Part shown: in pieces, positions 49,627-58,312 of the stretch
Layout of the letters: the number at the start of each line of letters is the position of its first letter
Numbering within the stretch: position 1 is the stretch's first letter
DNA from: Paenibacillus sp.
GTDB lineage: Bacteria > Bacillota > Bacilli > Paenibacillales > YIM-B00363
Assembly (NCBI RefSeq): GCF_035645195.1
Contig: NZ_DASQNA010000022.1
Span: 62,001 to 126,000, forward strand
DNA: 64,000 nt
Direction: 5' to 3'
Position numbers and translations under genes: made by a program
Notes under the pieces: model-generated
Seen by the model: only the letters and a program-made list of their open reading frames with translations
Database searches by the model: none
Told to the model about the DNA's origin: nothing

Positions 49627-50913
49627 CTACATCTGCGCTCCCCGACCCGCTGCTGCGGGCGCCGGGGAGCGGCGCGACCAGACGACGACCGGGATGAGCA
49701 GCAGCGAGAGGATGCCGCCGCCGAGCGAGAGCGCGGCGAAGCTCGAGTGCGCCACGACCATGCCGGACAGCGCGCCGCCCGAGGCGCCGGAGAGCGCGAC
49801 CAGCACGTCGATCGTTCCTTGCGTCTTGGCGCGGGACGCGAGCGGAGTCGCGTCGACGATCAGCGCCGTGCCGCTGATGAGGCCGAAGTTCCAGCCGAGG
49901 CCGAGCAGCGCCAGCGCGGCGATGAGGAGCGGCACCGAGTCGGCGGGCGCGAAGGCGGCGAGCAGGCCGGCCATAAGCAGGACGGCGCCCGCGGCCATCG
50001 CCATCGCGGTCCGGCCGATGCGGTCGACCAACACGCCGGTGACGAGCGACGGCAGGAACATCGCGGCGATATGGATGCTGATGACGACGCCGACCTCGCG
50101 CAGCCCGTGGCCGTGATGCTGCATGTGCACCGGCGTCATCGTCATGACGGCGACCATGACGATTTGCGTCAGCAGCATGATCGCCGCCCCGACGATGACG
50201 CCGCGGCCTCGAACGGGCGTCGCGGAGGCCGGGCCGGACGGCGAAGCGGCCCGGTTCGCGTCCTCCCGTTCGGCGATCGCCTTGGCGACGAGGAACGGGT
50301 CCGGGCGGAGGAACAGCCACAGGACGATCCCGGCGCCGAGGAAAGCCGCGGCGCCGAGCAAGAACGGCCCGGCGAGCGCCGGAATGCCGAGCGAAAGGGC
50401 GAAGCGGCCCATGACGTCGACCAGGTTCGGTCCCGCGACGGCGCCGAACGTCGTGGACACCATGGCGATGCTGACGGCGGTCGCCCGCTGGGCAGGCTTC
50501 GCGAGGTCGGTTCCGGCGTACCGCGCCTGCAGGTTGGTAGACGTGCCCGCGCCGTACACGAGCAGCGACAGGAACAGCAGGGCGACATGCTCGATCGTGG
50601 CGGCGGCGACGACGCCGACCGCGCCGACACCGCCGGCGAGGAACCCCGCGGTCAGTCCGGCGCGGCGCCCGAACCGCTGCGACAGCCTTCCGACGATCAT
50701 CGCGGCCCCGGCGGAGCCGAGCGTCAGCAGCGCGGACGGGATGCCGGCGAAACTGTCGCTGCCGAGCAAATCCTGCGCGAGCAGCGCGCCGACCGTGACG
50801 CCGGCGGCCAGCCCGGCGCCCCCAAAAATTTGCGAGAGAACGACGATGATCAGCGTTCTCTTGTAAAGCCGCTTCTTCATGTCCGGCGATTCAATATAGG
50901 CTTCATGCGACAT
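49627..50913 (-). CDS. MFS transporter in an ArsR-rhodanese operon
   Basis: A 428-residue, twelve-span major facilitator. The MFS loop motif G-R-L-S-Q-R-F-G-R-R lies between TM2 and TM3, a cytoplasmic loop of 25 residues is in the middle (R-E-D-A-N-R-A-A-S), and V-L-V-D-R-I-G-R-T repeats the motif after TM8. ATG 50913 is chosen because it is preceded by AAAGGCGGG and gives M-S-H-E-A-Y; a longer frame starts at 50937. Its start overlaps the upstream ArsR-rhodanese gene by 11 bases, so the regulator controls it. Substrate unknown; an arsenical, metal or reactive sulfur species is inferred. Confidence 0.85.
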   Translation of the reverse strand: MSHEAYIESPDMKKRLYKRTLIIVVLSQIFGGAGLAAGVTVGALLAQDLLGSDSFAGIPSALLTLGSAGAAMIVGRLSQRFGRRAGLTAGFLAGGVGAVGVVAAATIEHVALLFLSLLVYGAGTSTNLQARYAGTDLAKPAQRATAVSIAMVSTTFGAVAGPNLVDVMGRFALSLGIPALAGPFLLGAAAFLGAGIVLWLFLRPDPFLVAKAIAEREDANRAASPSGPASATPVRGRGVIVGAAIMLLTQIVMVAVMTMTPVHMQHHGHGLREVGVVISIHIAAMFLPSLVTGVLVDRIGRTAMAMAAGAVLLMAGLLAAFAPADSVPLLIAALALLGLGWNFGLISGTALIVDATPLASRAKTQGTIDVLVALSGASGGALSGMVVAHSSFAALSLGGGILSLLLIPVVVWSRRSPAPAAAGRGAQM

Positions 50914-51583
50914 CGTTCGTCCCGCCTTTCTCCGCATCCATAACTGCCCGCCACTCGAGAACGCCTTCTTCGAGGCGATGCGCCCGAAGCCCGCGCCGGC
51001 GCAGCAGCTCGACCGCCTGCGCGGACATCATGCAGTACGGCCCGCGGCAGTACGCGACGATATCGCGATCGGCCGGCAGGGATGATAAGTGCCGCTCCAA
51101 TTCGTCGAAAGGGATCGAGACGGCTCCAGGAATGTGATACGCCTCGTACTCTTCGCGAGGCCGAACGTCGACGAGCAGCGCTTCGCCCCGGTCCAGGCGA
51201 GCCTTGAGCTCCGTCAGCGGGATCGCCTCCAGCGCGTCGTGAGGGCGGACGAGCCGTTCTTTGATCAGACGCATCTCCGCCGAACGCCGCTCGGCCGCCT
51301 CGCGCATCGACAAGACGACGGCGGCGACGTCGGTGCCGGCCAGCTCGTAAATGACGTAATTTCCTTTCTTCGTAAATCGGACGAGCCTTGCTTCATATAA
51401 GAGCTGTAGATGCTGCGAGACGTTCGCGACGCTCATGCCGGAGAGCTTCGCCAACTGCTCGACGGATTTCGGACTCTGCGCCAACAGGTCGATCAATTCC
51501 AGACGCCTCGGGCTGGAGAAGCATTTGCCGATTCGCGAGAGCTCCTGATAAAACGATTCCTTCCACTCTGGAGGGGAATGCAT
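50903..51583 (-). CDS. ArsR-family regulator fused to a rhodanese domain
   Basis: A 226-residue protein. Residues 10-95 form an ArsR winged helix (F-S-S-P-R-R-L-E-L-I-D-L-L-A, M-S-V-A-N-V-S-Q-H-L-Q-L-L-Y-E-A). Residues 115-215 form a rhodanese domain with D-V-R-P-R-E-E-Y and the active-site loop Y-C-R-G-P-Y-C. The Cys of C-R-G-P-Y-C can carry a persulfide, so the protein could sense reactive sulfur or a thiol-bound metal(loid). A perfect 8-bp inverted repeat lies directly upstream. It leads the MFS gene in a two-gene operon. Confidence 0.88.
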   Translation of the reverse strand: MHSPPEWKESFYQELSRIGKCFSSPRRLELIDLLAQSPKSVEQLAKLSGMSVANVSQHLQLLYEARLVRFTKKGNYVIYELAGTDVAAVVLSMREAAERRSAEMRLIKERLVRPHDALEAIPLTELKARLDRGEALLVDVRPREEYEAYHIPGAVSIPFDELERHLSSLPADRDIVAYCRGPYCMMSAQAVELLRRRGLRAHRLEEGVLEWRAVMDAEKGGTNDVA

Positions 51584-51598
51584 CGGACACCGCCTATC

Positions 51599-51620
51599 TA
51601 TTCAATTATTTTATTGAATA
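51599..51620. promoter_or_regulatory. ArsR-type operator
   Basis: TATTCAAT and ATTGAATA form a perfect 8-bp inverted repeat around six bases, 15 bases before the ArsR-rhodanese start codon. The arms and spacing suit an ArsR-family dimer, implying autorepression. Confidence 0.7.
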
Positions 51621-51656
51621 CTTGAGATTGTAAGATCGCCATACTGGAAAGTCAAG

Positions 51657-51754
51657 ACAAAAAAAAGCCCCTTCGGCATGGAATTGCGCGCGCAAGAGGC
51701 CGCTTGTCGCCGGCGTTCGTCTTACGGGACCGCAGTTCGCCCGAAGGGGCTTTT
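51657..51754 (-). terminator. Long-loop terminator after the chemoreceptor gene
   Basis: On the minus strand a 14-bp stem (51741-51754 and 51663-51676, arm CCGAAGGGGCTTTT) encloses a 64-base loop and ends in a run of T residues. The loop is unusually long for a terminator. Confidence 0.65.
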
Positions 51755-51757
51755 CCG

Positions 51758-53875
51758 TCATATCGTAAATTTTTTCATTTCCTCGTCGAGTCGGACCGAC
51801 GTCTCCGTCAGCGTGTCGACGATCGCCTGCACTTCCTCCATCGCGGACAGCAGCTCTTCGCTGGAGGAGGAGACGGTCTGCGTTCGGCCGAGCGCCTCTC
51901 TTCCGATGGAAGCGAGCTCGGCAACGGAGGCGGCGACTTGCTGCGTGCCGGCCGACAGCTCCTCGGAGGCGGCGGACGCCTCCCCGATTTCGACAGCCAC
52001 CTGCTCGACGGACGTCATGATGTTCTTGAACATGGCGCTCACCTCGTCGATGGCGCGAATGCCTTCGTCCGTCGCGGCCTTGCCTTCGCCGGTTACCGCG
52101 TCGGCCTCCTGCACGGAGGCGACGATCTCCGTCACCAACCGCGCGATCGAGTCCGCCGATTCCTTGCAGCGGTCGGCGAGCTTCCGGATTTCGTCGGCGA
52201 CGACCGAAAATCCGCGGCCGGCTTCTCCGGCCCGAGCGGCCTCGATCGCCGCGTTCAGGGCGAGCATCTGCGTTTGGGCGCTGATTTCGGTAATGTCGGT
52301 GGTGATGGCGCCGATCGTCTCCGAGCGGAGTCCCAATTCGCGCACCGTCGCCGCCGAACGGTTGACGGTCCGGTGGATGTGTTCCATCTTCTCGACGGCG
52401 AGGCCGAGCAGGTTGCCGCCGCTCCGCGCTTTCGAAACGACGGACCCGGCCAAATCCGAAATTTCCGACGTCGATTCCGCGATACGCTGCACGCCGGCCG
52501 CCATTTCCTCCATCGCCCGGGACGTCTCGGACGCAGCGTCGAGCTGGCGCTCGGCGCCGACGGCGACTTGCTGAGACGCTTCGGTAATGTCCTCCGCGGC
52601 GGCGATCGTTTGCTCGGAAGTCGAGCGAAGGTGGATCGCCGAATGGGTCGTCTGCTCGATCATCGAGCGGTTCGCGCGAATCAGCCTCCCGATGCGCTCC
52701 GCCATCTCGTTGAACGCCGCGCCGACGGCAAGCAGTTCATCTTTCGTCTCCAAGGCGACCCGGACCGACAAATCCCCCTCCGCCAGCTCCTTGGCGCGCG
52801 AGCCGAGCTCCCGCACGGTCCGTCGAACGCTGAGGTAAAACCCGGCGAACAGCAGCGCCGCCGCCGCGAACGCCAATAGCAAGGCGGCCGCTACGACGGC
52901 GGCGCGCGTACGCACCTCGCGAATCCGCTCGTCGAGCAGCCGGTCGAGCGACGCGGCCGTTGCGTCGAACAAGACGGACGCCGCGTCGATCGTCCGCGTG
53001 CCGGTCTCGAAATAGTCGGCCGGCCGCATCGACAACGCGCCTTCGACGAACTGCTCCTGCACAAGGTTGGAGAACTCCGCGGACGTCTCGAGGCTGGCCG
53101 CCGCCGGCTGCTCCAATTCCTGCTTCAAAGCGGGATTGTAGGCGAGCGCTTGGTCGCGAGCTTTCATCATTTCGGAGACGGATCGCTCGATGTTTTCGAT
53201 CGCGAGCATGAACTCGAGTTTCCGCTCTTCAGGGACCGCCCCGGCCGCCAGGATGCCGGTTCCTCGCCCGCGCGCCTCGGCTGCGGTTTCCATTAAGGAG
53301 GGCAGCTCGTTCGTTAAGAGAGCGCCTAAATAAAACGTATCCAATCGGGAATCGAGCGTCAGGTTGGAGCGGTCGGCGATGACGACCATCAGCTTCTGCA
53401 GCGACACGATCAGGGCCGTATGCTTCCGGAAGCTGTCGTCCGGCTCGAGCTTGGCGTATTCACCCTTCAGCGAAGTCCAATCGGCTTCGAATCGCTGCCA
53501 AGACTCCGCTGCGCCGAAGGCGGAGCCGCCGTTCGCGAGGAAGGCGCGGAACGCGTCCATCCGCTGCTCCAATTCGGCCTCGGTCTGCTGCAAAGCGGCC
53601 GCCTGCGACGCGTCCCCGTTCAGGAAGCCGTTGGATAGCCCGCGGTGCTTTTGCAGTGCGACGATCAATGGTTTGACCTGCTGCGCGTAGGCGGAGCCTT
53701 CCCGTTCGAGCGAAAGCAGGCGAAGCTCTTCTCGGTATGTAGAAACCAATTGAATCAGCATGATGACGATCGGCACGGCGAATACCATGGTGAGTAAAAC
53801 GAATTTCTGCGCGTAACGGGCGCGGTTCATGACCGCGACGAACGGCTGCACGAAAATGGCCAGAATGGCTTTCAC
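51758..53875 (-). CDS. Methyl-accepting chemotaxis protein, possibly nitrate/nitrite-sensing
   Basis: A 705-residue chemoreceptor. TM1 (about 20-45) leads into an extracellular helical domain of about 260 residues with [12 protein letters not shown], resembling NIT (nitrate/nitrite) domains, then TM2 (about 320-345), HAMP (350-400) and the long cytoplasmic signalling hairpin with the tip [20 protein letters not shown]. It would signal to CheA/CheW, not encoded here. The ligand is unknown; a NIT-type sensor is a suggestion. Single gene, leftward. Confidence 0.9.
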   Translation of the reverse strand: MKAILAIFVQPFVAVMNRARYAQKFVLLTMVFAVPIVIMLIQLVSTYREELRLLSLEREGSAYAQQVKPLIVALQKHRGLSNGFLNGDASQAAALQQTEAELEQRMDAFRAFLANGGSAFGAAESWQRFEADWTSLKGEYAKLEPDDSFRKHTALIVSLQKLMVVIADRSNLTLDSRLDTFYLGALLTNELPSLMETAAEARGRGTGILAAGAVPEERKLEFMLAIENIERSVSEMMKARDQALAYNPALKQELEQPAAASLETSAEFSNLVQEQFVEGALSMRPADYFETGTRTIDAASVLFDATAASLDRLLDERIREVRTRAAVVAAALLLAFAAAALLFAGFYLSVRRTVRELGSRAKELAEGDLSVRVALETKDELLAVGAAFNEMAERIGRLIRANRSMIEQTTHSAIHLRSTSEQTIAAAEDITEASQQVAVGAERQLDAASETSRAMEEMAAGVQRIAESTSEISDLAGSVVSKARSGGNLLGLAVEKMEHIHRTVNRSAATVRELGLRSETIGAITTDITEISAQTQMLALNAAIEAARAGEAGRGFSVVADEIRKLADRCKESADSIARLVTEIVASVQEADAVTGEGKAATDEGIRAIDEVSAMFKNIMTSVEQVAVEIGEASAASEELSAGTQQVAASVAELASIGREALGRTQTVSSSSEELLSAMEEVQAIVDTLTETSVRLDEEMKKFTI

Positions 53876-54201
53876 AACAATGTACCCCCAATGAATGATG
53901 AAGCGAGTTTCCCCGGCTCAGCCGACTGTTGTTCGATTTTCTTACGATTTGCTATCAAAAACCCGAACAAATGTAACACAGTTGACCATTAATGTTCTGA
54001 AATATGTTGGCATAATATTACATGATTGCGTCCCGGCGAGCAATGCGATTTTACAGGTGAAATCGCTTACTTCGGTGATGGACGAAAAATTGTACATGTG
54101 ATGAATTTGTGATGAAATATGTTCCCGCGGAACGCGGAATTCGAATGGATCGACGTGCGGATAAGCAAACTACGAACGTCGCTACTCGGTCGTAGGGGGA
54201 T
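53876..54201. other. 326-base divergent intergenic region
   Basis: It lies between the chemoreceptor (leftward) and the SLH lipoprotein (rightward). A small hairpin GCGATTT/AAATCGC (54045-54066) and AT-rich stretches that could hold promoters are visible. A 68-codon open frame (53895-54101) lacks a good ribosome binding site and is not called. No riboswitch motif is recognised. Confidence 0.6.
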
Positions 54202-54207
54202 ATGTCG

Positions 54208-55293
54208 ATGTTGAACATGAGGAAATGGATGCTCGCGGCCTTGGCGCTCGCGCTCCTCGCGGGATGCGGGGGCGGCGCCGGCGGGGCGAGACCGTTCGCC
54301 GAAGGCGGGGCGGCGGCGGAGCAGCGGGTGTCTCTCGATATGTACTATCCGGCGGACATCGAGACGCATTGGGCGTTCGACGAGCTGGACAACTTCGTGA
54401 ACGCCGATCTGCTGAAGGGATATGTCGACGCCGAAGGGATCGTCACGCTCCGGCCCGAACAATCGATCAGCCGCGCGGAATTCGTGGCGATACTCGTTCG
54501 CGCGCTGGGGGCGGCGAGCGATGCGGCGGGGAAGACGTTCGTCGACGTGCAGCCGGGCGCTTGGTATTTCGAGCCGATCCGCATCGCCAGCGCGCTGGAT
54601 ATCGCGGGCGGCGTCTCGGCGACGGAGTTCGCCCCGGATCAACCGATCACCCGCGGCGAAATCGCGACGCTGGTCGTCAGGGCGTTCAGCGGAACGGTGT
54701 CGTTCGCCGGCGAAAGCAAGACGTTCGCGGACGTGCCGGACTATTTCGCGGCGGCGTCGATCGCGCAGGCGAGCCGAGTCGGCATCGTTCGCGGGGTGAC
54801 CGAGACGGAGTTTCGTCCGTTCGAGAAGGCGAAGCGGGCGGAAGCCGTCGTCATGCTGCAGCGGGCGCTCGACCTGCAGGCCGCGGATTTGCCCGCGGAC
54901 GAAATGCTGGCGAACGTCGTGCTCGAATCGGAGCGGCGGCAGTTCGAAGCGTATACCGACGAGGCTCGAAATTACGGACGGCTGTACGACGCGAACGCGG
55001 AATTTTACACGGGGTACTACTTGTCTTTCACCGATTCGGTCGCGGACGAAATCGTGTCGCTGGCGTCGGAGGGGTATGTCATCGATATGACGCAAACCGG
55101 GACGCCGTCCGTACAAGTGCTGGCCAAAAGCGACCGATTCGCCGTCGCCGAAGCGACCGGCGGGCGTTATCCGTACCGCATTTATCTCGGGGAAGACGAA
55201 GCGATAGGGGAAAAAACCGTCGAGGGGCTGTTTTACCTCAAGAAGATGAACGACCGAACTTGGAAAATCTACGCGTACTACCCGTACGATTAG
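54208..55293 (+). CDS. SLH-domain lipoprotein
   Basis: A 361-residue surface protein. ATG 54208 (7 bases after AGGGGGA; ATG 54202 is too close to it) gives a lipoprotein signal with L-L-A-G-C. Three SLH motifs follow: W-A-F-D-E-L-D-N-F-V ... S-R-A-E-F-V, W-Y-F-E-P-I-R-I-A ... T-R-G-E-I-A, and Y-F-A-A-A-S-I-A-Q ... K-R-A-E-A-V. The remaining 140 residues form a domain of unknown type. SLH motifs bind pyruvylated secondary cell-wall polymer, so the protein may bridge membrane lipid and wall. Function of the C-terminal part unknown. Confidence 0.8.
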   Translation: MLNMRKWMLAALALALLAGCGGGAGGARPFAEGGAAAEQRVSLDMYYPADIETHWAFDELDNFVNADLLKGYVDAEGIVTLRPEQSISRAEFVAILVRALGAASDAAGKTFVDVQPGAWYFEPIRIASALDIAGGVSATEFAPDQPITRGEIATLVVRAFSGTVSFAGESKTFADVPDYFAAASIAQASRVGIVRGVTETEFRPFEKAKRAEAVVMLQRALDLQAADLPADEMLANVVLESERRQFEAYTDEARNYGRLYDANAEFYTGYYLSFTDSVADEIVSLASEGYVIDMTQTGTPSVQVLAKSDRFAVAEATGGRYPYRIYLGEDEAIGEKTVEGLFYLKKMNDRTWKIYAYYPYD

Positions 55294-55307
55294 GATGCGG
55301 GAGGAAG

Positions 55308-55357
55308 GGCGATCGGAGCGGCGCCGGCGGCGCGGAGCGGATCGCCTTTCTTTTTCT
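55308..55357 (+). terminator. Terminator after the SLH lipoprotein
   Basis: GGCGATC (55308-55314) and GATCGCC (55340-55346) close a GC-rich internal hairpin and run into TTTCTTTTT. Confidence 0.7.
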
Positions 55358-55368
55358 GAAAAAACCTC

Positions 55369-55419
55369 TTGCCAAACCGGAAAAACCGATGTATATTGAG
55401 AACATCTCAAATTCAATAT
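55369..55419 (+). promoter_or_regulatory. Promoter with overlapping MhqR-type box
   Basis: TTGCCA (55369-55374) and TATATT (55392-55397) are 17 bases apart. Just downstream, ATCTCAAATTCAATAT (55404-55419) resembles the MhqR operator TATCTCGAATTCGAGATA of Bacillus, with its second half partly degenerate. It sits at the start site, a repressor position. Confidence 0.65.
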
Positions 55420-55517
55420 ATTTAATTTTCAAGTAAACTAGGCGGCAGACGGAGGTGGAGCCCGAAACAAGAGAGGATCGGGGAAAGAAGTAAGTAGGCA
55501 ATTTTTTTTCGTCAAGT

Positions 55518-55533
55518 ATCTCAAATTCAAAAT
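55518..55533 (+). promoter_or_regulatory. Second MhqR-type box before the DoxX gene
   Basis: ATCTCAAATTCAAAAT matches the first box at 15 of 16 positions and lies 35 bases before the DoxX start codon, within the leader. Confidence 0.55.
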
Positions 55534-55567
55534 TATTAAAATTGACAGAATGGAGAGGGAATTATTT

Positions 55568-55966
55568 ATGGAAGATATGGGTTTGTTGTTGATTCGCGTC
55601 ATTATCGGGTTGGCTTTCGTCGGGCACGGCGCGCAAAAGTTGTTCGGTTGGTTCGGCGGGTACGGTCCGAAAGGCACCGGCGGCTGGTTCGAATCGATCG
55701 GCATGAAGCCGGGCGTCATGATGGCGGTGGCCGCGGGACTCGTCGAGTTCGTCGGCGGGTTGTTCTTCGCGGCGGGTTTGTTCACTCCGGTCGTCTCCAT
55801 CCTGCTCGCGCTGACGATGGCGGTCGCGATCGCCAAAGTTCACGGCCGGAACGGTTTTTGGGTGACGTCGAACGGGTATGAATTCAACTTGGTGCTGATC
55901 GCCGTATTCGTCGGCCTCGCGCTCAGCGGCGCCGGCAGCTACTCCTTGGACGCGATCCTTAACTAA
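55568..55966 (+). CDS. DoxX-family membrane protein of the mhq cluster
   Basis: A 132-residue, four-span membrane protein of the DoxX/MhqP/CatD family (G-H-G-A-Q-K-L-F-G-W-F-G-G-Y-G, L-V-E-F-V-G-G-L-F-F-A-A-G-L, A-K-V-H-G-R-N-G-F). Relatives act in quinone and thiol-reactive stress resistance with ring-cleaving dioxygenases. ATG 55568 follows GAGAGGGA; an in-frame ATG at 55550 is less well placed. Two MhqR-type boxes lie upstream, and the downstream mhq-like genes support the assignment. Confidence 0.87.
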   Translation: MEDMGLLLIRVIIGLAFVGHGAQKLFGWFGGYGPKGTGGWFESIGMKPGVMMAVAAGLVEFVGGLFFAAGLFTPVVSILLALTMAVAIAKVHGRNGFWVTSNGYEFNLVLIAVFVGLALSGAGSYSLDAILN

Positions 55967-56089
55967 CAAAGAAAGAGCGAACGCGAACGTTTCGGATTCG
56001 GTTCGCTCTTTTCATCTCTTCGGCGGGAATTGCGGCCGAAGGGCGTTTTAGGGAATAATAAATAAATCATTTTGAACGGAGGGACTTCG

Positions 56090-57040
56090 ATGACGCAGCG
56101 AACGGCCGGAATTCATCACATTACCGCGTTCGTCGGCAACGCGCAGGCGAACGCCGACTTTTACGCAGGACTGCTCGGACTTCGACTTGTGAAAAAAACG
56201 ATTAATTTCGACGCTCCGGAGGTATACCATCTTTACTTCGGGAACGAAACCGGCAGCCCGGGCACGATTATTACGTTCTTCCCGTTCGAGCACGGGCGCA
56301 AAGGCGTCGTCGGCGGCGGTCAGGTCGGGTACACGACGTTCGCCGTTCCCGTCGGCGCGCTGCCCTTCTGGGAGGCTCGTCTGCAGGCGCACTCGGTTCC
56401 GTTCAAGCGGGAGGAGCGGTTCGGGGAAACGTATCTCCGCTTCAAGGATCGGGACGGACTGCAGCTCGAGCTCGTCGAGCGCGAAGCGGGCGAGCCGAGC
56501 CGGTGGTCGTTCGGCGGCGTGCCGCTTGACAAAGCAATCAAGGGCTTCGGCGGCGCGATGCTGTTCAGCATGGCGCCCGCTTCGACGATGCATACGCTGG
56601 AGCATGTATTCGGACTTGATCGGATCGGCGAGGAGAACGGTTGGGTGCGGTTCCGCGCCGCAGGGGACATCGGCAACGTCATCGACGTCAACGCCGCTCC
56701 GATGGGCCGCGGCCACGGCGGGGCGGGCACGATTCATCACATCGCCTGGCGGGCGAAGGACGTCTCGGACCAAGAGGCGTGGCGCGAGCGGGTCGCCGCG
56801 AACGGCTTCCAGCCGACGCCGATCGTCGACCGGCAATATTTTACGGCCGTCTATTTCCGCGAGGCGGGCGAAATTTTGTTCGAGATCGCGACCGATCCGC
56901 CGGGCTTCCTGCGCGACGAGCCGTACGAGTCGCTCGGCGAACGGCTGATGCTGCCGGAATGGTTCGAGACGCATCGCGCGCAGATCGAAGAAGGGCTGCC
57001 GCCGTTCGCGATTCGCGAGCTGAAGGAGGAGCGGCCATGA
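56090..57040 (+). CDS. Ring-cleaving dioxygenase (MhqO-like, glyoxalase fold)
   Basis: A 316-residue vicinal-oxygen-chelate enzyme made of two glyoxalase-like halves. It starts G-I-H-H-I-T-A-F with the first metal histidine; the second half has T-I-H-H-I-A-W-R and I-L-F-E-I-A-T-D (metal glutamate). Such enzymes cleave hydroquinone or quinone-derived rings and are regulated by MhqR in Bacillus. The start at 56090 follows GGAGGG. Its last bases overlap the hydrolase gene (ATGA), supporting a shared operon. Confidence 0.9.
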   Translation: MTQRTAGIHHITAFVGNAQANADFYAGLLGLRLVKKTINFDAPEVYHLYFGNETGSPGTIITFFPFEHGRKGVVGGGQVGYTTFAVPVGALPFWEARLQAHSVPFKREERFGETYLRFKDRDGLQLELVEREAGEPSRWSFGGVPLDKAIKGFGGAMLFSMAPASTMHTLEHVFGLDRIGEENGWVRFRAAGDIGNVIDVNAAPMGRGHGGAGTIHHIAWRAKDVSDQEAWRERVAANGFQPTPIVDRQYFTAVYFREAGEILFEIATDPPGFLRDEPYESLGERLMLPEWFETHRAQIEEGLPPFAIRELKEERP

Positions 57041-57660
57041 GGCATCTGTTCGAGCGAGGCGCGGATCGGGACGCTCCGACGCTGCTGCTGCTTCACGGCA
57101 CGGGCGGGACGGAGCGCGATCTGCTGCCGCTCGCCCCGATGATCGATGCCGGCGCTTCGGTGTTAAGCGTACGCGGCAACGTATCGGAGAACGGCATGCC
57201 GCGATTTTTCCGCCGGTTGGCGGAGGGCGTATTCGACGAGGAGGATTTGCTGTTCCGCACGCAGGAGCTGCACGATTTCGTCAATCAAGCCGCGGAGCAA
57301 TACGGGTTCGACCGTTCGAAGGTCGTCGCGGTCGGCTATTCGAACGGGGCGAACATCGCGGGCAGCCTGCTGTTTCATATTCCCGGCTCGCTGCAAGGCG
57401 CCGTTCTACACCATCCGATGGTGCCCCGGCGGGGCGCCGCCCTGCCGGATTTGACCGGCACGCCGGTGTTCATCGGCGCCGGCAGGAACGATCCCATCTG
57501 CTCCCCTCGCGAAACGGAAGAGCTGCAAGCGCTGCTGGCAGGCGCCGGCGCGTCCGTGTCCGTGCATTGGGAATCCTACGGCCATCAATTGACCGGATCC
57601 GAAGTCGAAGCGGCGGCGGCTTGGTACCGCATTCAATTCGGAAGACAAATTTCCGAGTAA
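57037..57660 (+). CDS. Alpha/beta hydrolase (MhqD-like)
   Basis: A 207-residue serine hydrolase. L-L-L-L-H-G-T-G-G forms the oxyanion region, V-G-Y-S-N-G-A-N the nucleophile elbow, and Y-G-H-Q-L the catalytic histidine; the acid is likely in G-A-G-R-N-D-P. MhqD-type proteins are predicted phospholipases/carboxylesterases co-regulated with MhqO. It overlaps the dioxygenase gene by 4 bases and is followed by the MarR gene after 49 bases. Confidence 0.9.
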   Translation: MRHLFERGADRDAPTLLLLHGTGGTERDLLPLAPMIDAGASVLSVRGNVSENGMPRFFRRLAEGVFDEEDLLFRTQELHDFVNQAAEQYGFDRSKVVAVGYSNGANIAGSLLFHIPGSLQGAVLHHPMVPRRGAALPDLTGTPVFIGAGRNDPICSPRETEELQALLAGAGASVSVHWESYGHQLTGSEVEAAAAWYRIQFGRQISE

Positions 57661-57709
57661 CATGCTATGATTAGGAGGTGGATCCGATCCGCCCCCGGAG
57701 GTGAAGGGA

Positions 57710-58147
57710 ATGGATGACCGAGAACTGTCGTTGAAGCTTCTGGTAGTGCTGTCTAAAGCATACAAAGTCGTCATGGATCGAGCTGCCAAAGACATGAAGA
57801 AAAACGGGTTATCGGAATCCGAATTCACGGTGATGGAGCTGCTGTATCACAAAGGGCGCGTACCGATGCAGCGCATCGGCGAAAGCATGCTCGTCACGAG
57901 CGGCGGCATCACCTACACTGTCGACAAACTCGAGGGCAAAGGATATTTGCGCCGGGTCGCTTGTCCCGAAGATCGTCGGGTGACGTACGCGGAATTGACG
58001 GAGGCGGGGAAGTCAAAGTTCGACGACATCTTCCCGGCGCACGCGTCCGCGATCGAGTCGATCATGGGGGGGCTTACCGAGGAAGAGAAGCGTCAGGCGA
58101 TCGCGCTCGTCAAAAAGCTCGGCTTGTACGCGCAGGAAACCAAGTGA
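57710..58147 (+). CDS. mhqR: MarR-family repressor, MhqR-like
   Basis: A 145-residue winged-helix regulator. The beginning M-D-D-R-E-L-S-L-K-L-L-V-V-L-S-K-A-Y and the DNA-binding region (S-E-S-E-F-T-V-M-E-L-L-Y-H-K-G-R-V-P-M-Q-R-I-G-E, then L-V-T-S-G-G-I-T-Y-T-V-D-K-L-E) closely recall MhqR. Location beside mhqO/mhqD-like genes and MhqR-type boxes supports the name. MhqR represses catabolism of hydroquinone-type compounds until quinones inactivate it. ATG 57710 follows GGAGGTGAAGGG; a GTG at 57701 is also open. A terminator follows. Confidence 0.85.
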   Translation: MDDRELSLKLLVVLSKAYKVVMDRAAKDMKKNGLSESEFTVMELLYHKGRVPMQRIGESMLVTSGGITYTVDKLEGKGYLRRVACPEDRRVTYAELTEAGKSKFDDIFPAHASAIESIMGGLTEEEKRQAIALVKKLGLYAQETK

Positions 58148-58160
58148 GACAGACATACCG

Positions 58161-58200
58161 GCCCGAACGGGGAGCGCCCTGTTCGGGCATTTTTTGTTTT
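58161..58200 (+). terminator. Terminator after the mhqR-like gene
   Basis: GCCCGAAC (58161-58168) and GTTCGGGC (58181-58188) enclose a 12-base loop, followed by ATTTTTTG. Confidence 0.85.
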
Positions 58201-58312
58201 ATAGATAGAGAGAAAAAGTAAATAACAGAATTTTTACAAGCGAAAAAGATTCCTAGCGCACGCCCAAGACCAGTATAATGGAACGGTATATAAAAAAAGG
58301 AGAGAAACGGGG

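Noticed and set aside
53895-54101. A 68-codon frame in the chemoreceptor/SLH gap
   Set aside because: No ribosome binding site and no recognisable features.
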